Source: Gigantopelta aegis (lineage: Eukaryota > Mollusca > Gastropoda > Neomphalida > Peltospiridae). From it: a stretch of DNA of 64,000 nucleotides. The position numbers were made by a program, and so were the translations under genes. The stretch spans positions 5,825,093 through 5,889,092 of the forward strand of contig NC_054701.1 in NCBI RefSeq assembly GCF_016097555.1, in the 5' to 3' direction. Below are positions 1-11,058 of the stretch, one piece after another (within the stretch, counting starts at the first letter, position 1; each line of letters begins with the position of its first letter). The notes under the pieces were generated by a model that did no database searches, was not told where the DNA came from, and was given only the letters and a program-made list of their open reading frames with translations.

Positions 1-952
1 TCTCTCTCACTAACAACCCACCCAAGCTGAGGTGTGTGGCCACTACACTGACGTCTCTCGCACTAACCACTACCACCCACCCAAGCTGAGGTGTGTGGTC
101 ACTACACCAACGTCTTTCTCACTAACCACTAACCATCCACCCAAGCTGAGGTGTGTGGCCACTACACCGACGTCTTTCTCACTAACCATCCACCCAAGCT
201 GAGGTGTGTGGCCACTACACTGACGTCTCCCTCACTAACCACCAACCCAAGCTGAGGTGTGTGGCCACTACACCAACGTCTTTCTCACTAACCACTAACC
301 ATCCACCCAAGCTGAGGTGTGTGGCCACTACACCGACGTCTCTCTCACTAACCATCCACCCAAGCTGAGGTGTGTGGCCACTACACTGACGTCTCCCTCA
401 CTAACCACCAACCCAAGCTGAGGTGTGTGGCCACTACACCAACGTCTCTCTCACTAACAACCCACCCAAGCTGATGTGTGTGGTCACTACACCGACGTCT
501 CTCTCACTAACCATCCACCCAAGCTGATGTGTGTGGCCACTACACCGATGTCTCTCTCACTAACCATCCACCCAAGCTGATGTGTGTGGTCACAACACCG
601 ATGTCTCTCTCACTAACCACTAACCACCCAAGCTGAGGTGTGTGGCCACTGCACCGATGTCTCTCTCACTAACCATCCACCCAAGCTGAGGTGTGTGGCC
701 ACTGCACCGATGTCTCTCTCACTAACCACTAACAACCCACCCAAGCTGAGGTGTGTGGCCACTGCACCGATGTCTCTCTCACTAACCACTAACCACCCAC
801 CCAAGCTGATGTGTGTGGCCACTGCACCGATGTCTCTCTCACTAACCACTAACCACCCACCCAAGCTGATGTGTGTGGCCACTGCACCGATGTCTCTCTC
901 ACTAACCACTAACAACCCACCCAAGCTGAGGTGTGTGGCCACTGCACCGAGG
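1..952. repeat. 60-bp tandem satellite derived from a SINE body
   Basis: About 16 tandem units of roughly 50-60 bp, each with a CTCTCTCACTAACCACTAAC stretch, CACCCAAGCTGAGGTGTGTGG and CCACTACACCGA. Early units vary in length by loss of one 'ctaacca' block; from about 600 on the period is close to 60 bp. The unit matches an internal stretch of the SINE at 19724-19968, which carries 'ggccactaca', 'ctcgctaaccactaaccca' and 'ttgaggtgtatgcccagg' in the same order. The array therefore looks like an amplified internal SINE fragment. The array runs off the left edge of the window. Open frames across it are products of the periodicity, not genes. Confidence 0.9.
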
Positions 953-1174
953 TATCGGATATACGTGTGTTCCTAATTTGCTCTGTCAGTGTCAAAAGGT
1001 GTGAATTCCAATGTAATGAACAGAATATCAATGATGTACATGTACGTTCGTTGCCTACAATGTGTGGTCGGATGTTGTAAATGTCATAGTAACGACGATC
1101 GTTGTAACAAGATCTGACTGTAATACATCTTTATTTATTTCTACGTATATGTTTATGTTTTACTATTTAAATGT

Positions 1175-1317
1175 ATTTTTAGTCTCATAAATCCACGAGG
1201 AGTGGCCTGTATATTGTTTAATAAGAATGTTTGTTATGTATTTTATTATATATACTAGTATAATATGCCTATATGTTTTACTATTGATTTGATTTTTAAA
1301 GTATCTCATAACACCAT
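1175..1317. repeat. Diverged first unit of the 108-bp satellite
   Basis: The segment with 'tagtctcataaatcc' and 'tatattgtttaataagaatg' resembles the 108-bp satellite that follows. It is separated from the main array by the SINE at 1318-1503, so that SINE appears to have inserted into the first repeat unit. The stretch before it (953-1174) shows nothing I can name. Confidence 0.6.
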
Positions 1318-1503
1318 AAACTGCTAGGGATCTGTTATATGCACTATCCCACAGACAGGGTAGTACATACCACAACCTTTGATATACCAGTTGTGGTGCA
1401 CTGGCTGGAATGAGAAATAGCTGAATGGGCCCACCAACGGGGATCAATCCCACGCTGACCGCGCATCGAGCAAGCATCTTACCACTGGGCTACGTCCCGC
1501 CCC
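1318..1503 (-). mobile_element. tRNA-derived SINE (family A), partial, minus strand
   Basis: On the minus strand the sequence begins GGGGCGGGACGTAGCCCAGTGG, followed by a B-box-like GGGATTGATCCC, then GGGCCCATTCAGCTATTTCTC and CCAGCCAGTGCACCACAA. This is the head and first half of the SINE family seen full length at 18937. It is truncated at its 3' side. Confidence 0.85.
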
Positions 1504-1504
1504 T

Positions 1505-3664
1505 TGCATAAAGAGGGGCTTTATATTGTTTAATAAGAATATTTGTTATGTATTTTATTGTACTATGTATATGACTGTGTGATGAACTATAGACCTCTTA
1601 GTCTCTCGTAACTGCATAAAGAGGGGCTTTATATTGTTTAATAAGAATATTTGTTATGTATTTTATTGTACTATGTATACGACTGTGTGATGAACTATAG
1701 ACCTCTTAGTCTCTCGTAACTGCATAAAGAGGGGCTTTATATTGTTTAATAAGAATATTTGTTATGTATTTTATTGTACTATGTATACGACTGTGTGATG
1801 AACTATAGACCTTTTAGTCTCTCGCAACTGCATAAAGAGGGGCTTTATATTGTTTAATAAGAATATTTGTTATGCATTTTATTGTACTATGTATACGACT
1901 GTGTGATGAACTATAGACCTTTTAGTCTCTCGTAACTGCATAAAGAGGGGCTTTATATTGTTTAATAAGAATATTTGTTATGTATTTTATTGTACTATGT
2001 ATACGACTGTGTGATGAACTATAGACCTTTTAGTCTCTCGTAACTGCATAAAGAGGGGCTTTATATTGTTTAATAAGAATATTTGTTATGTATTTTATTG
2101 TACTATGTATACGACTGTGTGATGAACTATAGACCTTTTAGTCTCTCGCAACTGCATAAAGAGGGGCTTTATATTGTTTAATAAGAATATTTGTTATGTA
2201 TTTTATTGTACTATGTATATGACTGTGTGATGAACTATAGACCTTTTAGTCTCTCGCAACTGCATAAAGAGGGCCTTTATATTGTTTAATAAGAATATTT
2301 GTTATGTATTTTATTGTACTATGTATATGACTGTGTGATGAACTATAGACCTTTTAGTCTCTCGCAACTGCATAAAGAGGGCCTTTATATTGTTTAATAA
2401 GAATATTTGTTATGTATTTTATTGTACTATGTATACGACTGTGTGATGAACTATAGACCTTTTAGCCTCTCGCAACTGCATAAAGAGGGGCTTTATATTG
2501 TTTAATAAGAATATTTGTTATGTATTTTATTGTACTATGTATACGACTGTGTGATGAACTATAGACCTTTTAGTCTCTCGTAACTGCATAAAGAGGGGCT
2601 TTATATTGTTTAATAAGAATATTTGTTATGTATTTTATTGTACTATGTATACGACTGTGTCATGAACTATAGACCTTTTAGTCTCTCGCAACTGCATAAA
2701 GAGGGGCTTTATATTGTTTAATAAGAATATTTGTTATGTATTTTATTGTACTATGTATACGACTGTGTGATGAACTATAGACCTTTTAGTCTCTCGTAAC
2801 TGCATAAAGAGGGGCTTTATATTGTTTAATAAGAATATTTGTTATGTATTTTATTGTACTATGTATACGACTGTGTGATGAACTATAGACCTTTTAGTCT
2901 CTCGTAACTGCATAAAGAGGGGCTTTATATTGTTTAATAAGAATATTTGTTATGTATTTTATTGTACTATGTATATGACTGTGTGATGAACTATAGACCT
3001 TTTAGTCTCTCGCAACTGCATAAAGAGGGGCTTTATATTGTTTAATAAGAATATTTGTTATGTATTTTATTGTACTATGTATATGACTGTGTGATGAACT
3101 ATAGACCTTTTAGTCTCTCGCAACTGCATAAAGAGGGGCTTTATATTGTTTAATAAGAATATTTGTTATGTATTTTATTGTACTATGTATATGACTGTGT
3201 CATGAACTATAGACCTTTTAGTCTCTCGTAACTGCATAAAGAGGGCCTTTATATTGTTTAATAAGAATATTTGTTATGTATTTTATTGTACTATGTATAC
3301 GACTGTGTGATGAACTATAGACCTTTTAGCCTCTCGTAACTGCATAAAGAGGGGCTTTATATTGTTTAATAAGAATATTTGTTATGTATTTTATTGTACT
3401 ATGTATACGACTGTGTGATGAACTATAGACCTTTTAGTCTCTCGCAACTGCATAAAGAGGGCCTTTATATTGTTTAATAAGAATATTTGTTATGCATTTT
3501 ATTGTACTATGTATATGACTGTGTGATGAACTATAGACCTTTTAGTCTCTCGCAACTGCATAAAGAGGGGCTTTATATTGTTTAATAAGAATATTTGTTA
3601 TGTATTTTATTGTACTATGTATACGACTGTGTGATGAACTATAGACCTTTTAGTCTCTCATAAC
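1505..3664. repeat. 108-bp satellite, 20 units
   Basis: Twenty head-to-tail units begin with 'tgcataaagagg' at 1505, 1613, 1721, 1829 and so on, with an exact 108-bp step. Units are nearly identical. Alternative bases recur at fixed sites (ggggct/gggcct, tatac/tatat, cgtaac/cgcaac), as expected for recent unequal exchange or replication-based expansion. No open reading frame runs through it. Confidence 0.95.
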
Positions 3665-4412
3665 TACATAATGAGTGGCCTTTATATTGTTTAATAAGAA
3701 TGTTTATGTATTTTATTGTACTCTATATATGACTGTGTGATGAACTATAGACCTTTTAGTCTCTCATAACTACATATTGAGTGGCCTTTATATTGTTCAT
3801 TAAGAATGTTTCTCGTGTATTATACTGTGTACATATTGAGTGGCTTTATATTGTTCATTAAGAATGTTTCTCGTGTATTATACTGTGTACATAATGAGTG
3901 GCCTTTATATTGTTCATTAAGAATGTTTCTCATGTATTATACTGTGTACATATTGAGTGGCCTTATACTGTTCATTAAGAATGTTTCTTGTGTATTATAA
4001 TGTGTACATACTGAGTAGCCTTTATACTGTTCATTAAGAATGTTTCTCGTGTATTATACTGTATACACACTGAGTGGCTTTATACTGTTCATTAAGAATG
4101 TTTCTCGTGTATTATACTGTTCATTAAGAATGTTTCTCGTGTATTATACTGTGTTCATTAAGAATGTTTCTAAAGTATTATACTGTGTACATATTGAGTG
4201 GCTTTATACTGTTCATTAAGAATGTTTCTCGTGTATTATACTGTTCATTAAGAGTGTTTCTCGTGTATTATACTGTGTTCACTAAGAATGTTTCTCGTGT
4301 ATTATACTGTGTACATATTGAGTGGCTTTATACTGTTCATTAAGAATGTTTCTCGTGTATTATACTGTGTTCATTAAGAATGTTTCTCATGTATTATACT
4401 GTGTACATACTG
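3665..4412. repeat. Degenerate extension of the 108-bp satellite with a ~55-bp subunit
   Basis: After two diverged 108-bp-like units the period shortens. Units then carry 'gagtggctttatactgttcattaagaatgtttctcgtgtattatactgtgtacatatt' variants of about 30-60 bp. The core 'attaagaatgttt' corresponds to 'aataagaatattt' of the 108-bp unit, so this is an older or differently rearranged flank of the same array. A further 30-bp unit beginning 'tttgtctggg' is repeated twice at 4441-4500. Confidence 0.85.
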
Positions 4413-4591
4413 AGTGAGACCATAATCAAATATAGGTCAGTTTGTCTGGGAAATAATAATTATCTTTCAGTTTGTCTGGGAAATAATAATTATCTTTCAG
4501 TTTTGATTTTCCACAACTCTCCATGTTCTCATATGTCCGTGACCTGTACGAACCCTGCTAAAATCACAGTCTAAATGCTGGTATGTGCTGC

Positions 4592-4780
4592 CTTGAGCAC
4601 ATTGATTTATGAATCTTTGGCTATTGGATGTCAACCATTTGGTAATTTTGGCATATAGTGTTAGAGAGGAAACACGCTACATTTTTCCACTAGTATGCAC
4701 TGTCTGACAGACACATGCCACGGCCTTTGATATACCAGTCATGGTGCAATGGCTGGAACGAGACATGGCTCATTGGGCCC
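4592..4780 (-). mobile_element. SINE family A (tail subtype 2), partial, minus strand
   Basis: The reverse strand carries the SINE body: 'gagcacattgatttatgaatc', 'ggctattggatgtcaa', 'gagaggaaacacgctacatttttcc', then 'cacggcctttgatataccag' and 'caatggctggaacgagacatggct'. It stops at 'gggcccattg', before the tRNA-like head, next to the repeat that begins at about 4783. Confidence 0.85.
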
Positions 4781-4782
4781 AT

Positions 4783-5890
4783 TGTCTGTTTAGATGATGA
4801 TGACAACTAGTTTAACGTGCCCATATACCACTAGGGTTTCGAACACGCCCATCCCGAGTCCGACCTCCGATAAGATCGGTGGCCTGACTCGGGATGGAGG
4901 GGGGGGGGGGGTTGAAAATGGGCAGAATTTTGAAAATAGCAATTAGTAAAAAAGTTAATGGAATAAAATAAAAAAAGAAAAAGAAAAAGGTTACAAGCCA
5001 AAAATAAAAAGAATTGACTGCTCGGCCGAATATTTACATAATTTGGAGCATTTTAGAAGGACAGTCCAAAACTAAATAAGAGAAAGAAGAGAGGATCGGA
5101 CTATTTAATAATATTAAAAAAAGAAGAAGTAATTTCGACATAAAATTTTGAACGCAGATCTAAAAGTTTAAAGTCCGATCGATATGTCCATGCGAGTGGC
5201 CTCGTTAAGGCCGTTTGGGTGCACAGCTTAAAGGGACGAGATGGGTTGCATCCCGTCAAGAAAACCCCTAGATTGACAGTCGATAGACGTTGAATGTTTA
5301 GTGCTGTGCTGAAATAGATCTTGAGAAGCCGGATCCGTCTGAACGAGAGAGAGAGTATCAGACTAGGGTATAGTCCAGTCGTCATGGGTTGGTGCGGACA
5401 GGCCCGACTCCGGAGGATACGAGATGGTATCACTATAAAGCAAGGTAAAGTCTAGAAAAAGAGTAGTAGGGGCCGACCCCGCTTCCTATTTCTTCTTAGA
5501 GTGGGGCGGTCAATCTTCCAGTGCTGCTAGGACAGGCTCGGACATGTAGAGACTAAACGCGAACAACCGTGGCGTTCTGCAGAATGGCTGTCATACAAGT
5601 CACGAAAAAAAAACAAGTCGACAGTCAGACGGAGAAATGACGTGGAGGCAAGGAATCTCGCTAAAAAAGAATCCATCCAGGTGGTGCAGACTGTCGAAAC
5701 GAGAAGCGTTCCAGCATTCAATCAGTTCCAATGGCCGCATACATCCCAGTAGTAAACTTCATTTCGCTGACAAAAACAACGAAATGAAGGACCCCCAAGT
5801 CGAGCACACGAAAGCACGTGCAGTGTGCACAAGCGAAACAAACATGTCTTACCGCGTGGAGCTCCAGACTGGGAATGTCTGTTTAGAATA
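4783..5890. mobile_element. Unclassified dispersed element flanked by a 12-bp direct repeat
   Basis: The 12-base string TGTCTGTTTAGA occurs at both edges, as expected for a target duplication. Just inside the left edge is 'agtttaacgtgcccatata' followed by 'cgaacacgcccatcccgag'. The same module begins the short insert at 21880-22012, and a relative occurs near 53870-54010. The interior is rich in short G and C blocks and has no long reading frame. The class is unknown; a retrotransposed SINE-like element is one possibility, given the 12-bp duplications here and at 21880. Confidence 0.5.
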
Positions 5891-6780
5891 AAATGCATGT
5901 ACAAGATTATTGTTGTTAATTAGAACAAGCAGCCTGTGGAGGCGAGGACTTTCTTCTCTTGGCTCTGCAATATGTAGTATATATTAACAACTACTGACAT
6001 GCGACCTCATGTTCAGAAAACATATACTTAAACCCTAAGTATCATACTAATCTAATGATCATACTTAAGTGATATTCATAAAAAAGTATACTTAATTAAG
6101 ATGGCCTAAATTGATTGCTCTGTGACATGTAAGTTAACCTGAAACTGGTCATTTTGTGATGCATAAAGTAACTGCCGCGCAAATGCCGTACAAAAAAGTT
6201 TTAATTGGAAAAGACGTTTTAAAACATTATTTAAACATCGTTTAGAATACTACTTTTGTGTCCATCTTAGAACTTGTTGTATAAAAATGTATCCAATGTG
6301 CTTTCTCTCGTTAGATATGTTATTTAAACAACTCGTTGTAAGATACTTGGTATATGGCGACCATTCATATAGTATTCTCTATGTCCAAAACTGTTATGTT
6401 AAGTACTACCGACATTACATGCTGTGAAGAGGCATAGGTCTTTCTGGCACTAGTGTCTACAGATACAGTTTTTAACATGCACAAAAATAGGAGAAAGCCA
6501 AATGTTTCTGAGGTTGAGAAATGCAAATGTGGATTTTGTATTTATCATTACGTCTGTTTTCCTCAACCATTCCACCCCCACTCCCCTCTGCATCCCCCCA
6601 AACCCACCCCCACCCCAAAAAAAATAAAATGCTGAGGGGTTGATTTGCCCGAAATTTTACCCAGATAAAATTTGCCCGAATTTCCCCCGTTTTCCCACTG
6701 TTTTGCCCAAATTTGTGGGGGCAATTGCCCCCCTGACCCCCCCACCCCCCGGGTCGTACGCCCATGCGTGCATGTATTAT
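5891..6780. other. Intergenic stretch with a degenerate foldback MITE and C-rich tracts
   Basis: No gene is visible. Positions 6244-6378 are a decayed copy of the foldback element at 30953-31102: it starts AGAATACTACTTTTGTGTCC, ends ATAGTATTCT, and carries 'aacaactcgttgtaagata' in the right arm. Positions 6570-6615 and 6720-6755 are C-rich low-complexity DNA. A short 'ttgcccgaatttccccc' block is repeated with variation at 6640-6700. Confidence 0.6.
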
Positions 6781-7050
6781 GGATCCGGACGTGGCGTAGC
6801 CCAGTCATAAATCACAGTCTAGGATCGATCCCCGTTGATGGGCCCATTGGGATATTTATTGTTCTAGCCAGAGCTGTACAAATGGAGTAACACAGGCCGT
6901 TATATACACTATCTTCTGTAGGATGGTGCTGATAAAAGACCCCTTGCTGTTAATCGAAAAGAGTGGCGGGAGCGGGTTTCCTCTCTAATTACCTCTGTGG
7001 TATGTCAGACGACATAATATTATGAGAGCGTTGTTAAATAAAGAAACCAA
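6781..7050 (+). mobile_element. SINE family A, diverged, plus strand
   Basis: The sequence starts GGACGTGGCGTAGCCCAGT and continues with 'aggatcgatccccgttgatgggcccattggg', 'ctgctgataaaagaccccttgctg'-like and 'agcgggtttcctctctaatta' segments. It ends with 'gttgttaaataaagaaac'. It is an old copy with several small deletions. Confidence 0.85.
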
Positions 7051-7116
7051 TTATTATGTATCCTTCATGTACTTCTGGATATAGTTTTACAGCAGGGCTA
7101 ATTACTCCTTTCTGAA

Positions 7117-7372
7117 GTTTGTTTTGTTTAACAACACCACTAGAGCACATTGATTTATGTATCATCGGCTATTGGATGTCAAACATTTTGTAATTTTGAC
7201 ATAATATAGTCTTACAGAGAAAACCCGCTACATTTTTCCATTACTAGCAAGGGATCTGTTATATGTACCTTCCCACAGACAGGATATCACATACCACGGC
7301 CTTTGATAGGAGTTGTGGTGCACTGGCTGGAACGAGAAATAGCTGAATAGGCTCACCGGCAGGGATCGATCC
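7117..7372 (-). mobile_element. SINE family A (tail subtype 2), minus strand, left arm of an inverted pair
   Basis: The left end is the SINE tail in reverse, GTTTGTTTTGTTTAACAACACC followed by 'gagcacattgattta'. The body follows in order to 'ggctggaacgagaaatagctg' and the B-box region 'ggcagggatcgatccc'. It abuts a second copy in the opposite orientation, so the two tRNA-like heads meet. Confidence 0.9.
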
Positions 7373-7820
7373 CAGTAGCCCAGTAGTAAAGTGCTCACCT
7401 AATGTGCGGTTGGTCTATTTCTCGTTCCAGCCAGTGCATCACGACTGATATATCAAATGCTGTGGTATCCCTTGCTACTAATAGAAAAATGTAGCGGGTT
7501 TCCTCTCTAAGATAAAAGGATAAAAGATCCCTTGCTACTAATGGAAAAATGTAGCGGGTTTCCTCTCTAAGATAAAAGATCCCATGCTACTAATGGAAAA
7601 ATGTAGCAGGTTTCCTCTCTAAGATAAAAGATCCCTTGCTACTAATGGAAAAATGTAGCAGGTTTCCTCTCTAAGATAAAAAATTCCTTGTTACTAATGG
7701 AAAAATGTAGCAGGTTTCCTCTCTAAGACTATATGTCAGAATTACCCAATGTATTTTGTCCAATAGTTGATGATTACTTAATGAATGTGCTCTAGAGGTG
7801 TCGTTAAACAAAACAAACTT
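7373..7820 (+). mobile_element. SINE family A (tail subtype 2), plus strand, with internal fivefold expansion
   Basis: The copy begins AGTAGCCCAGTAGTAAAGTGC and ends with GTGTCGTTAAACAAAACAAAC. Between about 7465 and 7730 a 50-bp internal block ('gataaaagatcccttgctac' through 'gcgggtttcctctctaa') is repeated about five times. The expansion makes this copy much longer than its neighbours. The B box has been lost and the head runs directly into the 'ctatttctcgttccagccag' body. Confidence 0.9.
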
Positions 7821-8334
7821 AACCTTGTGCACTAATAGAGACTTTCTAATGGCTATTATTGCATATTAGATATCTGCATAATGTATCGGGGATTGTATAC
7901 TATATATGTTTCTGATCATTCTAGTGTCTGAACTAGGTCAAATTTCTATTTATTTCCTAATATACTTGTTTTTCGTACATCTGAATTTACTGGTGTCCAA
8001 ATCTAATTTGAACTATTTACAAACAGTGGAACGAGACCACTGTTAATCAATGTGCTCCAGTGGTGGTGTTAAAAAAATTGTTATGTAGGTATGTATGTAG
8101 GTAGGTAGGTATGTGTTTGTATATGTCTGTGTTTATACTTAGTTATTTGTAATAACATAGTGAAATTATGCGTTGGTCATAGACCATATTTCACTATGCA
8201 TACTATCGAAACTATTGATAGTTGAGCAAACAATTGCAATAGTTATTGATTGTTGAATTAACTATTGAGGCACTGACTATTGCAACATATCGATAGTTTA
8301 ATGTATTGTTACACCACTAATATCTTATATACAC
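7821..8334. other. AT-rich intergenic DNA, no gene seen
   Basis: The stretch contains a short 'gtaggtatgtat' imperfect repeat at about 8085-8115 and several 'actattga' repeats at 8205-8290. No exon, transposon end or RNA gene is recognisable. Confidence 0.5.
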
Positions 8335-8490
8335 ATTTTCAGACAGGACAGTACATACCATGACCTTTGATATACCAGTAATGATGCACTGGATGAGACG
8401 GGAGAACCACCAATCAGAGAATGGGTCCACTGAGGTTTGATCCTACGATGGAAGCACCTGTCAATTGATTGACCGGCTACATGTCAGCCC
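8335..8490 (-). mobile_element. SINE family A fragment, minus strand
   Basis: The reverse strand matches the SINE centre and head: 'cagacaggacagtacatacca', 'cctttgatataccagtaatgatgcactgg' and a degenerate 'gggtccactgaggtttgatcc'. It is diverged and truncated. Confidence 0.75.
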
Positions 8491-8506
8491 TTTCACTTCC
8501 AAGAGC

Positions 8507-9161
8507 CATTTTAAATAGTGATTCTATTTTAGAAACTTAATACTCATAGACTTTCTTTTACACAATATCGATTAAAATAGCTTATGACCAAATTAACTAC
8601 TACAAACAATACATATATTGTTTTAATAATTAATTATCATTTTAAATAGTGATTCTATTTTAGAAACTTAATACTCATAGACTTTCTTTTACACAGTATC
8701 GATTAAAATAGGTTATGACCAAATTAACTACTACAAACAATACATATATTGTTTTAATAATTAATTATCATTTTAAATAGTGATTCTATTTTAGAAACTT
8801 AATACTCATAGACTTTCTTTTACACAGTATCGATTAAAATAGGTTATGACCAAATTAACTACTACAAACAATACATATATTGTTTTAATAATTAATTATC
8901 ATTTTAAATAGTGATTCTATTTTAGAAACTTAATACTCATAGACTTTCTTTTACACAGTATCGATTAAAATAGGTTATGACCAAATTAACTACTACAAAC
9001 AATACATATATTGTTTTAATAATTAATTATCATTTTAAATAGTGATTCTATTTTAGAAACTTAATACTCATAGACTTTCTTTTACACAGTATTGATTAAA
9101 ATAGCTTATGACCAAATTAACTACTACAAACAATACATATATTGTTTTAATAATTAATTAT
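8507..9161. repeat. 131-bp tandem repeat, 5 units
   Basis: Units begin 'cattttaaatagtgattc' at 8507, 8638, 8769, 8900 and 9031, an exact 131-bp step. They are nearly identical; the differences I see include 'ttagc/ttagg' style changes such as cttatg versus gttatg and atcg versus attg. The unit is AT-rich and non-coding. Confidence 0.95.
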
Positions 9162-9518
9162 CATTTCTGATGATTATTGAATCATATTCTTTAGTGGTGT
9201 TGTGAACTATTAATATACTAATATATGACCAAGGAAGAGACGATGTGCAGCACTGGGTAACTGTAATCAGTGTGAAAGCAATTTTAAGCATACAAACACA
9301 TTTAAAATAAAACAAAAGAAAGAACACAACAAAAGGTACTAACCAATTATCAAAAGAGTCATTTTGAAATAATTGTTTTCTTCCAAAGTCGTCTTCCTCA
9401 GGTGTGAGTTTGTAGAAGCAGCTTAGACAGTGTCTTCTGGTCTAGTGTAGGCCTACTCGAAGATTCCATCTTTTATAGAGACGGAAAGACGATGACGTTA
9501 GCTCCATATACGTCACAA

Positions 9519-9564
9519 ATGAGGATGGGCACAGCAGCATACTTATTTGCGAAGAAACGCAAAG
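9519..9564 (+). CDS. Possible short first exon (very tentative)
   Basis: An ATG at 9519 opens a 15-residue frame (MRMGTAAYLFAKKRK) that ends at an AAAG/GTAAAA donor-like site. The segment upstream holds 'gatgacgtta' and 'tacgtcac', which resemble CRE-type sites. The peptide looks protein-like, but no matching downstream exon is visible before the satellites, and such short frames arise easily by chance. I assign no function. The surrounding 9162-9777 shows nothing else I can name. Confidence 0.15.
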
Positions 9565-9777
9565 GTAAAAAATAGCTTTTGAAATACATGTATTACATTT
9601 AACAGAGTATCCTGAGTTTATCGCCATTTTAACTTGCTTCTTCTCAGAGCCAGATCATTATTTTTACAACTAAAATACATATTAAATACATTTTCCTGTT
9701 TAGAATATTAGTGTCGGTGTATTCAAGGAGTTTTTGATTATATTTACAACTGAAAGTTCATTTTATGTTTCCATATA

Positions 9778-10153
9778 TGCTCTCTCTCTCTCTTTCTCTC
9801 TCTCTCTATCTGTGTGTGTGTGTGTCTCTCTCTCTGTCTGTCTCTCTCTGTGTGTTTGTCTCTCTGTGTGTGTGTGTGTGTGTCTCTCTGTCTGTGTGTG
9901 TTTGTCTCCGTGTGTGTCTCTCTCCCTCTCCCTGTCTGTCTCTCTGTGTGTTTGTCTCTGTGTGTGTGTGTCTCTCTCTGTCTCTTTCTGTGTGTGTCTC
10001 TCTCTCTCTCTCTGTGTGTGTGTTTGTCTCTCTGTCTCTATTTCTGTGTGTGTGTGTTTGTCTGTCTCTCTCTGTGTGTCTCTCTCTCTCTGTGTGTTTG
10101 TCTGTGTGTGTGTGTGTGTGTCTCCCTTTCTCTCTCACACACACACACACACT
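9778..10153. repeat. CT/GT compound microsatellite
   Basis: About 375 bp of mixed (CT)n and (GT)n with interspersed 'ctctctgtctgt', ending in a (CA)n run at 10135-10153. All six frames are open for long distances because of the composition. The predicted Cys/Leu/Ser or Thr/His/Arg polypeptides there are artefacts. The following 10154-10810 holds nothing I recognise. Confidence 0.95.
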
Positions 10154-10820
10154 ATGACTGCTTGTGTTACCCTGCATCACTGCATCTCAGAGTATGAAAT
10201 AAAAGCAAACACAACATTCCAGTGCTAAGAGGTATGTTTCCAGAAATTGTCGAATTGTTTCATGGATATTTTACATTTGTAAAAGAAAAAAATCCATCCA
10301 AAAACCAACAGAATAAAAAAATCAATGTTAGTACTGTATACTACATCATCCTCAGTGAAACACCCACCCATTTTGTATTCAAGGCAGAGTCTAAAAAACA
10401 TTTCAAAGAGAAAAATAACTAATTTAACATTGCTTCATTGCTTTCTCTTCAACCAATTATCAGGCATTGGTATCCTTCTTATATGTTTGTATATCCCTCA
10501 TTTGTGCATTTACTTCTTTTATATAGTTTAGTTAACAGATACTTGTAGTGATCAAATACACGTCAGCATATTTCTACAACATTCTGGTTCCTTCACGTTT
10601 CGCAATTTTATCCGATACCTGTCTGTCAACGAGACTGATTGGTCAAGTAATTTCACACTTACCTTTGGATCTTGCTTTTGTTGTAACAATAGGTATTGAT
10701 ATTGGTGGCAATTCATTCTTTATGATCCTTACAATATTAACTTTTTGGCTAGTGTTGTATGCTGTAAGTACTTTGTAGTCTTGTCACGGGTCTAGGAAGG
10801 TGCCAAAAAGTGTGTGTGTG

Positions 10821-10821
10821 T

Positions 10822-10858
<37 letters not shown>
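10821..10858. repeat. Homopolymer G tract
   Basis: Nearly 40 consecutive G residues follow a short GT run. Tracts of this length are often mis-sized in assemblies, so the exact length should not be trusted. They can form quadruplexes. Confidence 0.9.
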
Positions 10859-10863
<5 letters not shown>

Positions 10864-11058
10864 TCTGTGCAATATGTTCATTAAGCTCAAGGGGTGTACC
10901 TGATTCTAATTAATTGAATTATCAATTGAACTGAAATAACATTATCATATAAACATTTGTGAAGGATTTCAGGTGGTAATCGATGACCATCCACATGTTA
11001 GTACACCAACAACTGTAGTTGATGTGATCACATCTACATGTATTAAACCATAGTACTA

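Noticed and set aside
613..976. Open frames of 109-112 codons on both strands
   Set aside because: They lie wholly in the 60-bp satellite and repeat with it; no independent coding evidence.
9734..10228. Long Cys/Ser/Leu-rich and Thr/His-rich frames
   Set aside because: Pure products of the CT/GT microsatellite in all frames.
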